A stretch of DNA of 64,000 nucleotides from Diphasiastrum complanatum. Taxonomy: Eukaryota > Streptophyta > Lycopodiopsida > Lycopodiales > Lycopodiaceae. The notes under the pieces were generated by a model. It saw only the letters and a program-made list of their open reading frames with translations, was not told where the DNA came from and did no database searches. Positions 44,481 through 56,164 of this stretch are shown piece by piece. The stretch is taken from contig CM055111.1 in the NCBI GenBank assembly GCA_029204225.1, positions 44,927,815 through 44,991,814 on the forward strand, in the 5' to 3' direction. The first letter of the stretch is position 1, and every line of letters starts with the position of its first letter. Both the position numbers and the translations under genes were made by a program.

Positions 44481-45880
44481 AAGAATAGGAGGTTAATAGC
44501 TCAATATAGGTTGCATGGGGATCCTAGGGGGAATATTCTCTCTCTCATGAGGAGAATATGTCCATTGGAAACTCGCTATGGATTTGCATCAATCAGAAGG
44601 TGGAGCTACTTCTTGTATTTTTTAAGTTTTTGTGGATTTCTCCTTGCATGTTACTTCCAAGTGGTGGAATTGATCTCCAAGTAGGTGGCTTCTCTGAATT
44701 TGGTGTACTTTCAGCCTAAAGATCATAATTATGGGGTTTCTCCATAGTTTTTGTAGGAAATCAAAGGATTTTTGATAATTTTAGTGGATTTTTCACCTAG
44801 AATTGAAGTTTTTTGCTTGAAACTGATCATAGGTACTAGTGTAGTATGCTTTCCAGATTGTACTTGCTGTTTTACAGTCATTATTGATTGGATCTAATGA
44901 TTGCATGATGTTGGAATAGTCAAAAGGTGGACTAGATAGTGATTTTGGACCAAAAATTGGGGTTTTTGGACCATAAATGGGCTATAGAAACCATGTTTGA
45001 CTAGAATCAGAACTTTTGGTGCTTGCATGCAATGGATTTACATGGATTTGGATCTGATTGCACGAATTTGTGGATTTTTCCCACAAATTTTGGTCAAAAT
45101 TGGTCAAAAACCAAGATTTTTTTATGGTTTTTGGACTAATTTTGGGGTAGATCTCAAAATTCTCAGCTAAGACTTGGTATGAGCGTTTTCAAAGATGTAA
45201 TGAAGCTGTCCCTGAGCTATCATGAAGTTTGGAAGGGATTAGACACCATAAGGGGGCTCAAAACACAAAAATTAGTGTATTTTTGATGATTTTTGAGCAT
45301 GAATACCTCTCAATTGGGGGTCTGAACCTGTTGGTTCTTGATACAAGCTTAAAGATATGATGGATGAACGCAACACATCTGAACTAGATTAATATGTCGA
45401 GTGTTATCATGCATCCAATTTGGATAGGTGAGCATTAGACACCATCATGTTGAAGTTTTGCTTGTTGAAGGAGGCCAAAAATGCATTTTTTGCATGATCT
45501 GAGCTATGATTGCTTGCTGGACCTGTTAGACCTTAGTAGAGTGCTTGTAACCTCTGATCCAAGGCTTTTTGGGCTGGGATGTGTTTTTTGAGTATTCCTC
45601 TCCACAGAAGTGCACCCTCCTACCTGTTTTTCATGCATTTATTGCTCGCACGTGTGAAGCCTAGGTGGTAGGGTGATGTGGCAAGTGCCTTGTAGACCCA
45701 CTCTCCCTCCGTACGGTGCTTTACAGCGACCAATTTGGTGTCCTGTAGAGAGAGTTATGGCTGTCGGAAGTTTGGCAATTTTTGACTTAAAATTTGCAAA
45801 ATTTTCGAAATGTTCTGATGCATGCATGCTTGTAATTCGGTGTAGTGTTTGTCTGTTGATGAAAATGTATGGAGAGATGC
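44481..45880. other. Unassigned 1.4-kb interval
   Basis: Rich in ttttggacc and aattggggttt words, with stops in all frames at short intervals. No gene, LTR or tandem repeat was identified. It lies between the truncated ends of G2 and G3. Confidence 0.3.
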
Positions 45881-45884
45881 AAGT

Positions 45885-46720
45885 GTTCCTCAGGTGATCT
45901 CTGACTTATTACATCAGTATGCTTTTGTCTTTTCAGAACCTACGACGCTACCACCATTACGTGACGTGAACCATCATATTGACTTGCGTCCTGGTTCTGC
46001 TCCTCCTTTCCGTCCCCCTTATCGTATGTCTTGACTGAGCGTGACGAGCTTGAGCTCCATATTACTGCCTTGTTAGATCAGGGTCTCATTGTTCCTAGTC
46101 ACAACCCTTTCGGTGCCCCTGTTCTCCTTGTTAGTAAAAAAGATGGTACCAAACGCCCTTGTATTGATTATCGTGCTTTCAATAAGTTGACTATTCATAA
46201 TCAGTACCCTATTCCGCACATGGATGACCTCTTTGACCAGCTCGGTACCTCTAAAATCTTTTCCAAGGTAGACCTTCGTTTTGGATATTACCAAATCAGG
46301 ATGCACCCTTCTGACGAACATAAGACTGCTTTTCGTACTCATCTTGGTTTATAAGAATTTCGTGTGCTTCGTTTTGGTGTTACTAATGGCCCTCCTACGT
46401 TCCAGAATGTGATGAATAATGTCATGCGTCCGCTTCTTGGTCATTGTGTCTTGGTTTATTTTCATGATATTTTAATTTTTAGCCAGTCTCTTGCTGAGCA
46501 TGTTTCCCATCTTTCCTCTGTATTTCAGCTACTTGTACATCACCAGTTATTTGCTAAGTTGTCTAAATGTTCTTTTGTCGTTGCCGAGATCGAGTTTCTT
46601 GGTTTTCTTGTTTGTAATGGACACATTCGTCTGGACCCTCATAAGGTTCAGGCCATCCGCCTATTCCAACTGATATTCATCATGTTCGTATGTTCCTTGG
46701 GTTAGCCACTCACCTTCGTC
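45885..46720 (+). pseudogene. G3 gypsy: reverse transcriptase (catalytic site mutated)
   Basis: Plus-strand element of the G1 family. The homology starts abruptly at about 45885 (tcctcaggtgatctctgac). RT runs [67 protein letters not shown], a stop, then EFRVLRFGVTNGPPTFQNVM and VYFHDILIFS. The second position of the FDD catalytic triad is His in place of Asp, which abolishes polymerase activity. Its relative G1 still reads FDD but lacks about 120 bp just upstream that G3 keeps. The two are complementary wrecks of one family. Confidence 0.85.
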
Positions 46721-47200
46721 GTCCAGTTCCTCATTTTGCCACTATTGCAGCTCCTCTTCATGCACTTTTGAAGAAGTCTAGTACTTTTCTTTGGACTTCT
46801 GATTGTCAGTCAGCATTTGATACTCTTCGTCGTACTGTTGTTGATGCTGCCGTTATGTGTTTACCCCAGTTTGATCAGAAGTTTCTTGTTGAGACTGATG
46901 CTAGTAATGTTGGTTTGGGTGCTTTCCTTCGCCAATCACACTGCATCATTGCTTATGAGTCGCGTCGTCTTTGCTCGTATGAGCAACGTTATTCTGTGCA
47001 TGAGAAAGAGCTTCTTGCTATTATCTATGCTCTTAAGAAGTGGCGCCATTATCTTTTGTTTCGTTGGTTGCAATTTTCACAATCTTTTAATTTTTCTATA
47101 TTGTATCGTCCTGGTCGTGCTAACACTGCTGCTGATGCATTACCTTGTCTTCTAGCTTTGTTGAATACACTCGTTTCTACTATTCCTACATGGTTTGATG
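46690..47200 (+). pseudogene. G3 gypsy: RNase H
   Basis: MFLGLATHLRRPVPHFATIA, KKSSTFLWTSDCQSAFDTLR and FDQKFLVETDASNVGLGAFL contain the first RNase H Asp. SRRLCSYEQRYSVHEKELLA and LKKWRHYLLF carry the Glu and the end. The frame continues past a small deletion (TTDH segment lost) into ILYRPGRANTAADAL, where the integrase should start but is missing. Confidence 0.82.
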
Positions 47201-47914
47201 ATCTACCTACCGCTTATAATAGTCTCACCATTTTTATTATCTCATGGCTATGCACCTCTTTTGTCTGGCATTCCTCTCCCTCTTGAGGATACACCTGTCA
47301 CACTTGCATCCTTTCTATCAGGTGCCCGAGAGCTTATTACCCGGGCCAGTTCTCATTTACAGCATGTTCAGCAGCGTTATCAGACCTCAGTTGATCGTCA
47401 CTGCCGCCATGTTGAGTTTCAGCTTGGAGATATGGTTTATCTACACCTATGGTTTGCACGTCATCATTTTGTCCAGGGCCATGCTTCTACTGAGAAGCTT
47501 GCACCACGTTATTATGGGCCTTATCGCATTTTGGAGGTATTAGTCCAGTTACATATTGCTTACAGCTTCCTGCTTCCACACAAGCCTGTGATGTATTCCA
47601 TGTCAGTTTATTACGTGCTGCTATTGAGGATGATGCTCCTTGTGATGCTCAGTTTCCTACTGCTCCCGAGTTGTTTCCATTTTTACCTGCTGCTATATTA
47701 CAGGTTCGTTATACCATAGTCGACGCCGCTGGCAGGTTCAGTTTTTGGTCCAGTGGGATGGTCGTCCTATTGAGGAGGCCACATGGGAGCCTATTGATGT
47801 CTTTTATCGTACACCGTCACTTGCGGATCAGGCTCGTGCTCTTGCTGCACTTGTTGATTCCTCTACATCAGATGTTGTTCTAGCTGTTGATGCACCAGGG
47901 CTTGCTGCTGTTTG
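47195..47914 (+). pseudogene. G3 gypsy: integrase C-terminus and chromodomain
   Basis: The join with RNase H is at about 47150-47200; the integrase zinc domain and catalytic core are deleted. What remains is SHGYAPLLSGIPLPLEDTPV, SHLQHVQQRYQTSVDRH, QLGDMVYLHLWFARHHF and KLAPRYYGPYRILEV. After frame changes come a chromodomain (QVQFLVQWDGRPIEEATWEP) and a C-terminal tail ending DAPGLAAV and a stop at about 47914. Same order as G1 at 22.4-23.0 kb. Confidence 0.8.
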
Positions 47915-47964
47915 ATCCAGTTTCTTTTCGGCAGTTGGGTCTTTTTTTTTTTTGTGTCGGGGAG

Positions 47965-48036
47965 AGTTATGGACTTGGCTCATTACATTAGCCGCGTCCA
48001 TTTACATTTACTTTACTTTATGCATAAGCAAGCCTT
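47965..48036 (+). mobile_element. G3 3' LTR, first about 70 bp
   Basis: AGTTATGGACTTGGCTCATT then acattagccgcgtccattta and ctttatgcataagcaagcct, matching the G1 LTR but without the 18S segment. The LTR is cut off at about 48036. Confidence 0.75.
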
Positions 48037-48960
48037 AGGCCAATGGCTCCACGATCCTTGCAGACGTATGCAAGACTCTCAACCTAGGAGAGGACAATGG
48101 CACCATCCTACAAACCTACAACATACAAGAGCAATGGACATCTAAAAGATTAGAGAAGGAACACACAAGAGAGATGAGAGAACTAAAGTCTCCAAGCAAA
48201 GCCACCACCTACAACGCTCCTCTCTGTTCGCACGCGAAAACTCCAAGAGAATGGAAATGGGACTTTCTTGTTCTCCCGAAGCTCTAAAATCCTTGTAGGA
48301 TTTGTCTCCTCCTTCTAGGGCCCAATTCTCCTTCCTACACTCCAAAAAGCACATTGGTGAATGAGTTTCCCTCTTTACACCTTATGGCCTTAGAGTATTT
48401 TGTGGAGCTTGGCTAGAAAGAGGGTTATGAAGTATTTTTAGGCCCTCAGCCTCCTTTAGGTAGGCCACCATCCTCCCTAAAACCTTTCTATGCAATCATT
48501 TTTAACAAAGTGCCCTAGTTTGAAAAGGCGACATGCATGAAGTTGTTCAAGTTACTCAATGCCTAGAAATAGCACTTTTGGTCATAAATCTGCTTCCAAG
48601 CATCACATGTGACATGTGAAGACACCATCAAAACACTCTTAAATTCCTCTTTCCAACAAGTTATGGCTTACTCTCATCTCATAAGATTTGATGCTTAATT
48701 TTTGCCCAAACGATGTTTCTCTTCAAGCTTTGTGGCACAAACTCTTGTTGCAAAGTGCCAACTATGGTCCTTGGATGTCCCAAACGCTTTTTCTTTCATT
48801 CACTATCCACCAAGTGAAGATCCTCTAGATCTTGTTGCATGCACCAAAAGGACTACTATGGAGCCAAACCACCCATCCAGCTGGAAGTCGAGAGTCAAAC
48901 CCCAATTGCTATACATGAATGAGCTTCTTACTCTCATACATGTTAGATTCATATACTCCC
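48037..48960. other. Unassigned sequence
   Basis: No gene recognised. A short stretch near 48857 (tggagccaaaccaccca) recurs at 6550. Confidence 0.25.
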
Positions 48961-48969
48961 TGTCCCATT

Positions 48970-49482
48970 TGTAAATATTTGTGACAGTTAATTGTATAAT
49001 TTTTATTTTCAAATGGCTTAGTACCAGCTTGTGTTGTCCTTTGTCATTACATTGTAAACAATTGACACTGGACTTTCAAAGTCACGCTTGGCTTTGGCAT
49101 GAAGTACTAGGTCATACCAGCTGGACTAACCTCCTAAAAGTAGGAGTTGACCAGTCAACAAGAAACATGTCATATGCTCACTAGGGCACTTGGCCTATTG
49201 ACATGGTCCTCCTACTTGCTTGCCTATGGTTAGGGTATTGCCCAAGTGGCAAGTGTCGGCTATGCATGGAATTTGCCATGTGTCAAAATTAGGAAGGGTC
49301 GGGGTTAAGGGGTGCTTGAGGTTTGTGGACACTGGATAAGTGAGACTAGATAGAGGCACTCTTGATTACTTAAAAGTTGGGTGAGACAAGGCAGCCAGCT
49401 CCTTTCGTGTTTAAGCAATTATTTGGGGACAAGATTTTTGGTTATCAAGTTGGGTATATGTTTTTAGAGGGTAGTTCTGACA
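48970..49482 (+). mobile_element. G2-family LTR, copy 4 (plus), with degenerate primer-binding site
   Basis: Shares ctggactaacctcctaaaag, catatgctcac, ttgcctatggttagggta and gcatggaatttgccatgtg with LTR copies 1-3. It ends ..ctgaca at 49482 and is followed by TGGTATCAAGCC, a mutated tRNA-Met primer-binding site. The G-box is lost here (acatgt). Confidence 0.75.
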
Positions 49483-50590
49483 TTTGGTATCAAGCCAAGG
49501 TTGATAAGAGGGTTGGAATTTTCAAATCATGTTGGGTGGACCATCGCTGATAGGAGGCTCCACCCTGCCGAGGGCGCAAAATTGGCTGTGGGCAGGCTAC
49601 AGCCCTTTCTTTGCCCATTTCCAAGTGTGTTCTGTCAAAGTACTCAACTACACTGTCCAGGGCAGAACTCCCTTACATTGATAATGGGTCCGTTAGAAGG
49701 CAGGCACAAGAACGAAAATATTCAGAATTGAGGAGATAGATGCCATGAAGGTCATACTGCAACAAATCCTTGAGCAATTTAAGGCTAGTCGATCCGCATA
49801 GGAACAAAAGAGGGTAAGCGGAATGTATGTGATAACTGTCGATCCATTATCAAGTGAGAAAAAAGCTGATCTACCTTCAAAACAGAAGAAGCTACCATCT
49901 ATCAAAGATTTGAAGACAAAAGAGGGTAAGCGGAATGACTGTGATATCTGTCGATCCATTATCAAGTGAGAAAGAAGCTGATCTACCTTCAAAACAGAAG
50001 AAGCTACCATCTATCAAAGATTTGAAGACGCCCAAGTATACAAGAGCACTCACCATGAGAATAATCTTGATGAGGTTGAGAACTGGCTCCAAAAATGGGA
50101 GAAAGTAGGATAGTAGACGACAATCAAAATATTATTGAAGCTACCTATCACCTTCAAAAAACTGCACAAAGATTGTGGAGAAAGATTGAAAAGGATAACT
50201 TGGTGCCTACTACATGGGAGGCACTTAAGCGTATTATTGAAGAAAACTGGGTGCCACTAGATGAGAATAATCAGGCTATGTAGGCATGGACCAATTTAAC
50301 GCAAGGGAATATGTCCGCATAAGAATATGTGGACAAATACTGAGAAGTCTTGATGCGGATACCTGGGCAGCTGCCTATGTTCCTGCAGGTATTTCATTTT
50401 GTGGAGGCCTTGTGTGAGAGTTTTAGGCCTTTCATAAGGAATGAGCTGACTGAAAGCCTCTAGAGGGCGCTTCAGATGGCCGTATATTACGAGGGTGGTA
50501 AAAAGGGCAAAGATCCTGAATCACTTACTTCGGGTGGCTTTCAGCCTTGGGGAAACTGTAAGTTCAGGAAGTTTAAATCCAGTCAGGAAC
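49483..50590 (+). pseudogene. G2-family gag remnant with a 112-bp tandem duplication
   Basis: Gag-like fragments on the plus strand. The best is the frame 50095-50283 (ATYHLQKTAQRLWRKIEKDN, PTTWEALKRIIEENW). It continues after stops as AWTNLTQGNMSA.EYVDKY, LPMFLQVFHFVEALCESF and RNELTESL, a Retrotrans_gag-like series (W..L....M....Y...F). A 112-bp unit with agggtaagcggaatg at 49811 and 49923 is duplicated in tandem almost perfectly. Many stops are present. The element ends where the 210-bp array begins. Confidence 0.7.
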
Positions 50591-50600
50591 TGAAGAACAT

Positions 50601-51175
50601 CTTAACACTATGCGCATATATTATACATAATGTCAACTCTTGAATAAACATTATGTCGAGAGTGAGACTCGTTACAACATAATGAGAGCCATCAACGGGA
50701 ATGCGCATAAAGTTTTCAAACAGAAGTATATTGAGCAGCTAATTGAAGACACATTCGGTGTTAATTACTTAAGAGTGAGACTCATATAACGTATATTGTT
50801 CACTTAAGAATATCTTAACATTATGCGTATGTTATACTTAACGTCAACTTTGGAGTAAACACTATGTAGAGAGTGAGGCTCTGTTTAACATCATGAGAAT
50901 CTTCCGCATAAAGTTTTCAAACAGTAGTAAATCAAGCAAGTAAAGCAAGCTCTTGGATACATATTGTGTTGAATACTTAAGAGTGACACTCATTATGCGT
51001 ATAATGCTTACTTAAAATTTCCTTAACGTTATGCGTATATTACACATAATGTTAGCTCTTAAGTAAACGTTCTGTCAAGAGTGAGACTGACACAATGAGA
51101 GTCATTAATCAATATACGCAAAATGTTTTCAAATAGTAGAAAAATGATCAAGCGAAGCAAGTTAAAGATAGCATA
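50601..51175. repeat. Tandem array, unit about 210 bp, nearly three copies
   Basis: Units start with cttaac(a/g).tatgcg at 50601, 50814 and 51022 (spacing 213 and 208 bp). Each unit carries acataatgt, ctc(t)tgaataaac / aagtaaac, gagagtgag.ctc, cataatgagag, ataaagttttcaaa(c/t)ag and (except the last) a second aagagtga.actcat. It has a half-unit periodicity near 105 bp and many inverted words (attatgcgtat / atacataat). No coding potential. Not part of the flanking gag. Confidence 0.8.
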
Positions 51176-51179
51176 GTGT

Positions 51180-51749
51180 TCTAACCCGCTCTAGCAAAGA
51201 TTTCAGCAAAGTAAAGGATGCGAGGGATAGAGCTCATCCAGCCATCTCAATCGAAATAGAATCAATGTTTTCTAGCATAGATCCTTCCTGGAACTGCTTT
51301 ATTTGTCGGAGGTAAAATGGAATCTGCGAGCGACGATCTTATTAGTTACGTGTATCGAACAATGTAGACGGAATTGGAACAGCTGGTGAAGGAGGAACGA
51401 AAAGAACCTTGCAACGGTGAAACAGGAAAGAGAAAGTTATATGGTCACCAAACCACCAAGGTAAGTAAGCTGAGAGAGACTAGGTCTGGTCATTGTGGAG
51501 AATGAACCTCTTGGCCTCCAATGAAGATATGGATATCTTATTGTGTTGCTAAGTAATGAGTGAGTGAGGGTAGAAAGGAGTGCTCGGGAAAATAGGCAAA
51601 ATTTTCTTAAAAACTGATATCATAAAATATTTGACAATTTTTAGTATCTATCTATATATATTAGAAGAAATTGGGTTTCCAGGCAGCTCACGCTACCCGG
51701 TCACGCTAGGGCAGGGCACCGTGAGCGCTGCCCGTTTACGCTTTTTTTA

Positions 51750-51750
<1 letters not shown>
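51180..51750. other. Unassigned; GC-rich tail with inverted words
   Basis: Mostly unremarkable. At 51670-51740 a GC-rich stretch (cagctcacgctacccggtca, gggcagggcaccgtgagcg) contains ctcacg/cgtgag inverted words. No gene found. Confidence 0.25.

Positions 51751-51753
<3 letters not shown>

Positions 51754-51783
<30 letters not shown>
51754..51783. repeat. (AG)15 microsatellite
   Basis: Thirty bases of AG dinucleotides directly after tttttttaaaca. No LINE hairpin lies next to it. Confidence 0.9.
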
Positions 51784-51788
<5 letters not shown>

Positions 51789-52202
51789 TTCCCCTCTTCT
51801 CTCTGGCCGCCCGCGCGGGCAAACTTACTGTTAGCGAGAGAAGCAAGAGAGAGTTAGCATTATCAAAGGACGGCCTAACGAAAGGCAAAAGCAGGAGCAG
51901 CAGCAGGAGAAGCAAGCGTCGGTTGAAGATTTCAAGCCTTTGATGCAGCGATCATGCCATCTCTGGCTATTTCTGAACCTGGTAGCGGTTTCGTCTCCAT
52001 CCATATTTGGCATTCAAGTGAATTCTGAGAGCTGCTCTTATTCTTAAGAGTAAAATTACCAACAAATGTGAAAGTTTCGCCTACTTTTCAGAGTACAATT
52101 GCCAGAAACGTGAAAGTTACTACTTGATATAGATCCACAACAAACTATGCATAGTAACCCTCGTCAATTGTGTCTTCGCATCACCACTCTCTCATTCTAA
52201 AA

Positions 52203-52405
52203 GATGGCTAGCAGCAGGCATGAAAAGTAGTAGTAAGAAGAAAGACAATCCAGGTATTTCCTACACTAATGTTCATAAGAGTCGGAGGTCGTTATTCAAG
52301 GAAATTCACAAATTGCAATCCAACTCGGATGATCAGCAGACTATTATTACGCAGGGGTTGCCTTCTGTTGCATTTGTAGAGCCGCCTTCGCCCAAGCATC
52401 TCTGA
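52203..52405 (+). CDS. Unrecognised short basic open frame, possibly a broken host exon
   Basis: A 61-codon frame from ATG 52220 (MKSSSKKKDNPGISYTNVHK ... VAFVEPPSPKHL) ending at a stop just before copia C3. It is basic, Ser/Lys-rich at the start, hydrophilic, without a known motif. An in-frame stop precedes the ATG by a few codons, and the GC-rich leader at 51790-52200 could be a 5' UTR. It could be the first exon of a gene, a retroelement fragment or chance. A minus-strand frame at 51831-52013 overlaps the leader and is not better supported. Confidence 0.25.
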
Positions 52406-52419
52406 AATTGATGGAAATC

Positions 52420-53340
52420 AAAAAAATAAAATTCCATTAGAAATTATGGTGACAAACTGATGGGGGTCTTCTCGAACAGCTCCCTCTCAAAGCATGATAG
52501 CTTGATGACTCCAAGACTGCTCCTCTGTTTCTCGAACAGGCCTTTGTCTTAGGCCTTTGTGAAAATGTCAACAACCATCTCCTTCGTTCCAATGAAAGTA
52601 GTTTGCAACATCTTCTTCCCGATCAGATTCCTTATCAAGTGGTACTTGATTGCAATGTGTTTCGACCTTGAGTGAAACACAGGGTCTTTTGTCAGATGTA
52701 AAGCAGATGTGTTGTCCATCTGCAAAACTAGAGGTTCATTCCTCATTTCGCCCAGCTCGTCAAGGAACTGTTTGAGCCAAATGATTTCATTGGCCATCTT
52801 TGTTGCTGCTACGTACTGTACTTTGCAGAATGACTGAGCCACAATGGTCTGCTTCTTGCTAACCCAGAGAATTGCTGCTCATGACGCAATGGTGCATCCT
52901 CTTGAGACACTTTTGCAGTCGTCCTTGAGAGATGCCCAACTAGCATCACTATAGGAAAGCATCTGGAACCCTGCATCACGACAATAACACAATCCAAAAT
53001 CTTTCATTAATTGAAGATATTGCAAAATTTGTTTTGCAATCTTCCAATGAGTCGAGGCTGGATTCGTACAGAATTGGCTCATCCTGAACACGGCATAAGC
53101 AATGTCAGGTCGTGTGTTATCTGCAAGGTACATCAGAGATCCGATCAGCTTTCTGTATGGTGTCTACTACGTCAATTCTCTCTCTTCTTCAGTCTTTGGA
53201 CAATCTTCATTCGTCAAGACTGTTCCTGCAAGCTGCATTGGAGTATTCGCTCCTTTGCAATTCAGCATCCCGAAATCTTCTAAGATCTTCTGTGTATATC
53301 TCGACTGATGAACACCATAACTCGTGTGGTGTTGTGTGAG
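52420..53340 (-). pseudogene. Ty1-copia C3: end of RT and RNase H
   Basis: The minus strand from 53340 down reads KILEDFGMLNCKGANTPMQL. Frame 52879-53133 then gives MYLADNTRPDIAYAV, MSQFCTNPASTHWKIAKQIL and DASWASLKDDCKSVSRGC. Frame 52549-52842 gives CKVQYVAATKMANEIIWLKQ, LQMDNTSALHLTKDPVFHSR, SKHIAIKYHLIRNLI and DIFTKA, the copia RNase H end with its catalytic Asp (DNTSA) and the SKHI..(K/R)YH signature. The RT body with YVDD is deleted: this block joins directly to the integrase at about 53350. Confidence 0.85.
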
Positions 53341-53349
53341 GAACACTAG

Positions 53350-54010
53350 ATTTTCATGTCTTGTTCTGAATGTAAGCAGCTGTAGCCACCACTTCAGTCC
53401 ACAGCACTCTTGGAGCCTTCGAATAGGCCATCATGCATCTAGTAGCTTCCATTAGAGTCTTGTTCTTTCTTTCTACAACACCGTTGTGCTGCAGTGTGTA
53501 AGATGCAGTTTTTCTGTGAATGATTTCACGATCATTGCAGAAGTCAGTGAATCGATTTGAGATGTATTCTCCACCTCGATCTGTTCTGATCTGCTTCACC
53601 TTACTTCATGTGCATCTCTCTGTCCAATTCACATACTCTGTGAATTTGTCAAATGCCTTTGATTTATTGTGAATAAAATAGACTCTGGCAAACTTACTGT
53701 AATCATCAATAAAAGTAATATAGTATTTCGAGTCTCCTACTGAGATCACGTTGAAAGTTCCACAGATGTCAGAATGCACTAACTCCAGAATCTTGGTCGT
53801 TCTGTAGGAGTCCTTGTCAAAAGGAGTATGTGACCCTAAACCTTTCAAACATGCATCACAGGTCATCGAACTGGTTGCATTCGAGATGCTCACCCCTGTG
53901 ATTGCTCCATGATGGCTTGCTTGATATAGTGTCATTGAATTCATATGGCATAGTCTCCTGTGCCATAGAGTATCTGGCGAATCATCATGAGTCTGATGCA
54001 CTTGATCTGT
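53350..54010 (-). pseudogene. Ty1-copia C3: GAG-pre-integrase and integrase
   Basis: Frame 53606-54001 begins DTLWHRRLCHMNSMTLYQA (His pair) and MTCDACLKGLGSHTPF (Cys pair), then EILVHSDICGTF-like LELVHSDICGTFNVISVGDS and FIDDYSKFARVYFI. Frame 53354-53599 continues MKQIRTDRGGEYISNRFTDF, TASYTLQHNGVVERKNKTLM and APRVLWTEVVATAAYIQNKT. All three core acidic residues (D, D, E) are present, but a frameshift near 53600 separates the parts. Confidence 0.87.
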
Positions 54011-55500
54011 AGAGTATTGAAGACTTTTAGATTAGCAGAGTAAGCAATGACAAGAAAGCAATAGATTAATAGTAAACAAGATCAATAGAGCAAGCAATAG
54101 CAAGAGCAAGATCACTAGCAATGAAGAGCAACCAAAAGCAAGCAAGCAAGATCTATAGAACTTAGAAGAGCAATACCAATCAAAAGCACTAAACACTAGA
54201 TTAGAAAACCTATAAAACTTGAAAGCAAAAGAAGAGGAGCAAGAATGCTCGCAAAAATGCTATTTTATTGGCATTCAAGTTTCGCATGGATTATCCACGC
54301 AAAAGTTATCCACGCATGGATGTTCCACACGTTTTTTTCCCCCTCTCTTGGCACGTGAGAGGGTCCCCCCACATGGGCTTGCATGCTTCAAATGTCATTC
54401 GATATTCTCAGAATCTTTTCTAGATTTTATGAGAATATTTTATTGTAGGATTCTACATAGAATATATTTTTTAAAATGATGAATATAAAACAAATCAATT
54501 CAAAGATCGTTATGGTAGTATTTAATTGTTAAAACTAGATATTGTTATAAATTTTATTTTTCTTGAGATTTGACATACAAGACAAAATCATGAGATAAGA
54601 AATAGTACATATTATTATTAAACAAGTAATTTGACAGGATTTTTAAGATTTTATGGCATAATATTATGTCAAATCGGTGATGCCATAAAACATTTAGTTT
54701 ATTAATAATCTAGGTGTCATAGATTTGATATAATTTGATGACATAATTATATGGTCAAATAGAAAAATTTTGTTTTTGTCATGTGGCCTCTTAAATGGTT
54801 GCATGGGGTCATTTAGATTCATGATCAAAAGCATTTATGTTATATTGAGGACCTTAGTGATCTGTGACCTATATGAGAAATCTTTTTAATTGTTGGTGTG
54901 TGACCTATATAACCTTATATGAAATCATAGTAATTAGTTGAAATATCATTTAGCATTGTAATAAAGATGTTGATCAATGGTGTGCTATCTAGTATATGAT
55001 TTCTTGCATACAAAGCAACCATAGATAGAAAGGGCGAATGCATATTGCTCGTCATGAGATACCATGGCACACTAGGCCAATCCAAAGAGATTTATCTTTA
55101 ACTAACTCGAGCCAAGTATTAATTAATCAAATGAGTGATTGAGTGGGCAATGAATCAATTGAGTATATGACTGATTGTTTGATTTTGATCATTCCATCTT
55201 GAAATAAAGATCGAGTGAGATCATCACTCATCTTAGACAAGAGTTCAAACTGAGAGCTTCGAACATTGACTGCTATGTGGTCTTTAAATCAGTTGAGATA
55301 GGCCTGCGCGCACTATCTACTGATGTCTAACATTTGTCAATATGAACCTCATTTTGATTGCTCGTCATGTGTTGCCCCACCCAAGCAATTTTCTTGATAG
55401 CAATGTTATTAGAATATTAGATTTACATTAAGCATAAGTAGAATATACATGGATTAGATGTTGGCATGTCTTTAACAAATTTTATTATATTTGTTCAGTA
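54011..55500. other. Unassigned AT-rich interval left of the CACTA coding region
   Basis: 54020-54240 is a degenerate agcaagcaat/agcaagatc repeat. The rest is AT-rich with words such as gatataatttgatgacata (54730). It may include the 5' terminal part of the CACTA transposon, but no convincing CACTA terminal inverted repeat was found (cacta at 55073 has no partner). Confidence 0.3.
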
Positions 55501-55524
55501 CATACGGTCTCATAATGATTACTT

Positions 55525-55905
55525 ATGATGTGGTATAGAGTAGCTGGCTATAGTGTGTATATGTCATCGACTATGTCATCATCATCAGATAGCGATTCAT
55601 CTCATGATCGCAACAGCAGGTATATATTGTTATTGATATTGACATCAATTGCACTATATTTGTTATTTGAATATGAGTGTATAATTTTTCTTGCAAATTT
55701 ATTCTTACAATGACATTTGATTGGAATTATGAATTCTAGGGAAATTATCATACCTCCACGTGATAGAGAAAGAAAGAAGAATTGAGCTCTATCACAGAAA
55801 AAAGGAGCAAGCAAGACTAAAGTACAATGAGCAACTATTGACTGGTTCATCTTCAAGCTCTTCTATCAGTCGACGTAGACCGCCTGTTGATCCATCACAT
55901 GTATG
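55525..55905 (+). pseudogene. Possible first exons of the CACTA-associated gene
   Basis: A Ser/Asp-rich opening (STMSSSSDSDSSHDRN, 55560-55618) followed by a possible GT donor, then from 55739 an AG-bounded frame reading IEKERRIELYHRKKEQARLK and YNEQLLTGSSSSSSISRRR, ending at PVDPSH|gtatgt (55904). It is charged, probably helical, with no known domain. The exon limits are inferred from splice-like sites only. Confidence 0.35.
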
Positions 55906-56164
55906 TATATTGATTTATGTCATAATTTTTTTATTTGTAATAGTGATGTACTCCGATTTGCTCTTTGGATATAGTATATTGCTCTTTGGAAAGCCAAGAC
56001 ACCACTCCATCACAAATGAAGGTTGAAAATGCACTAAATGTACAAAGACTATTTTGTCAGTTTTTGTCACATGTTACAATTCGTCACATGTTAGAATTTG
56101 TCAATTTTCACTTGAATGATACTGAAAGAATTTGTGCAATTTGCAATTGGATTATTGGACCAGT

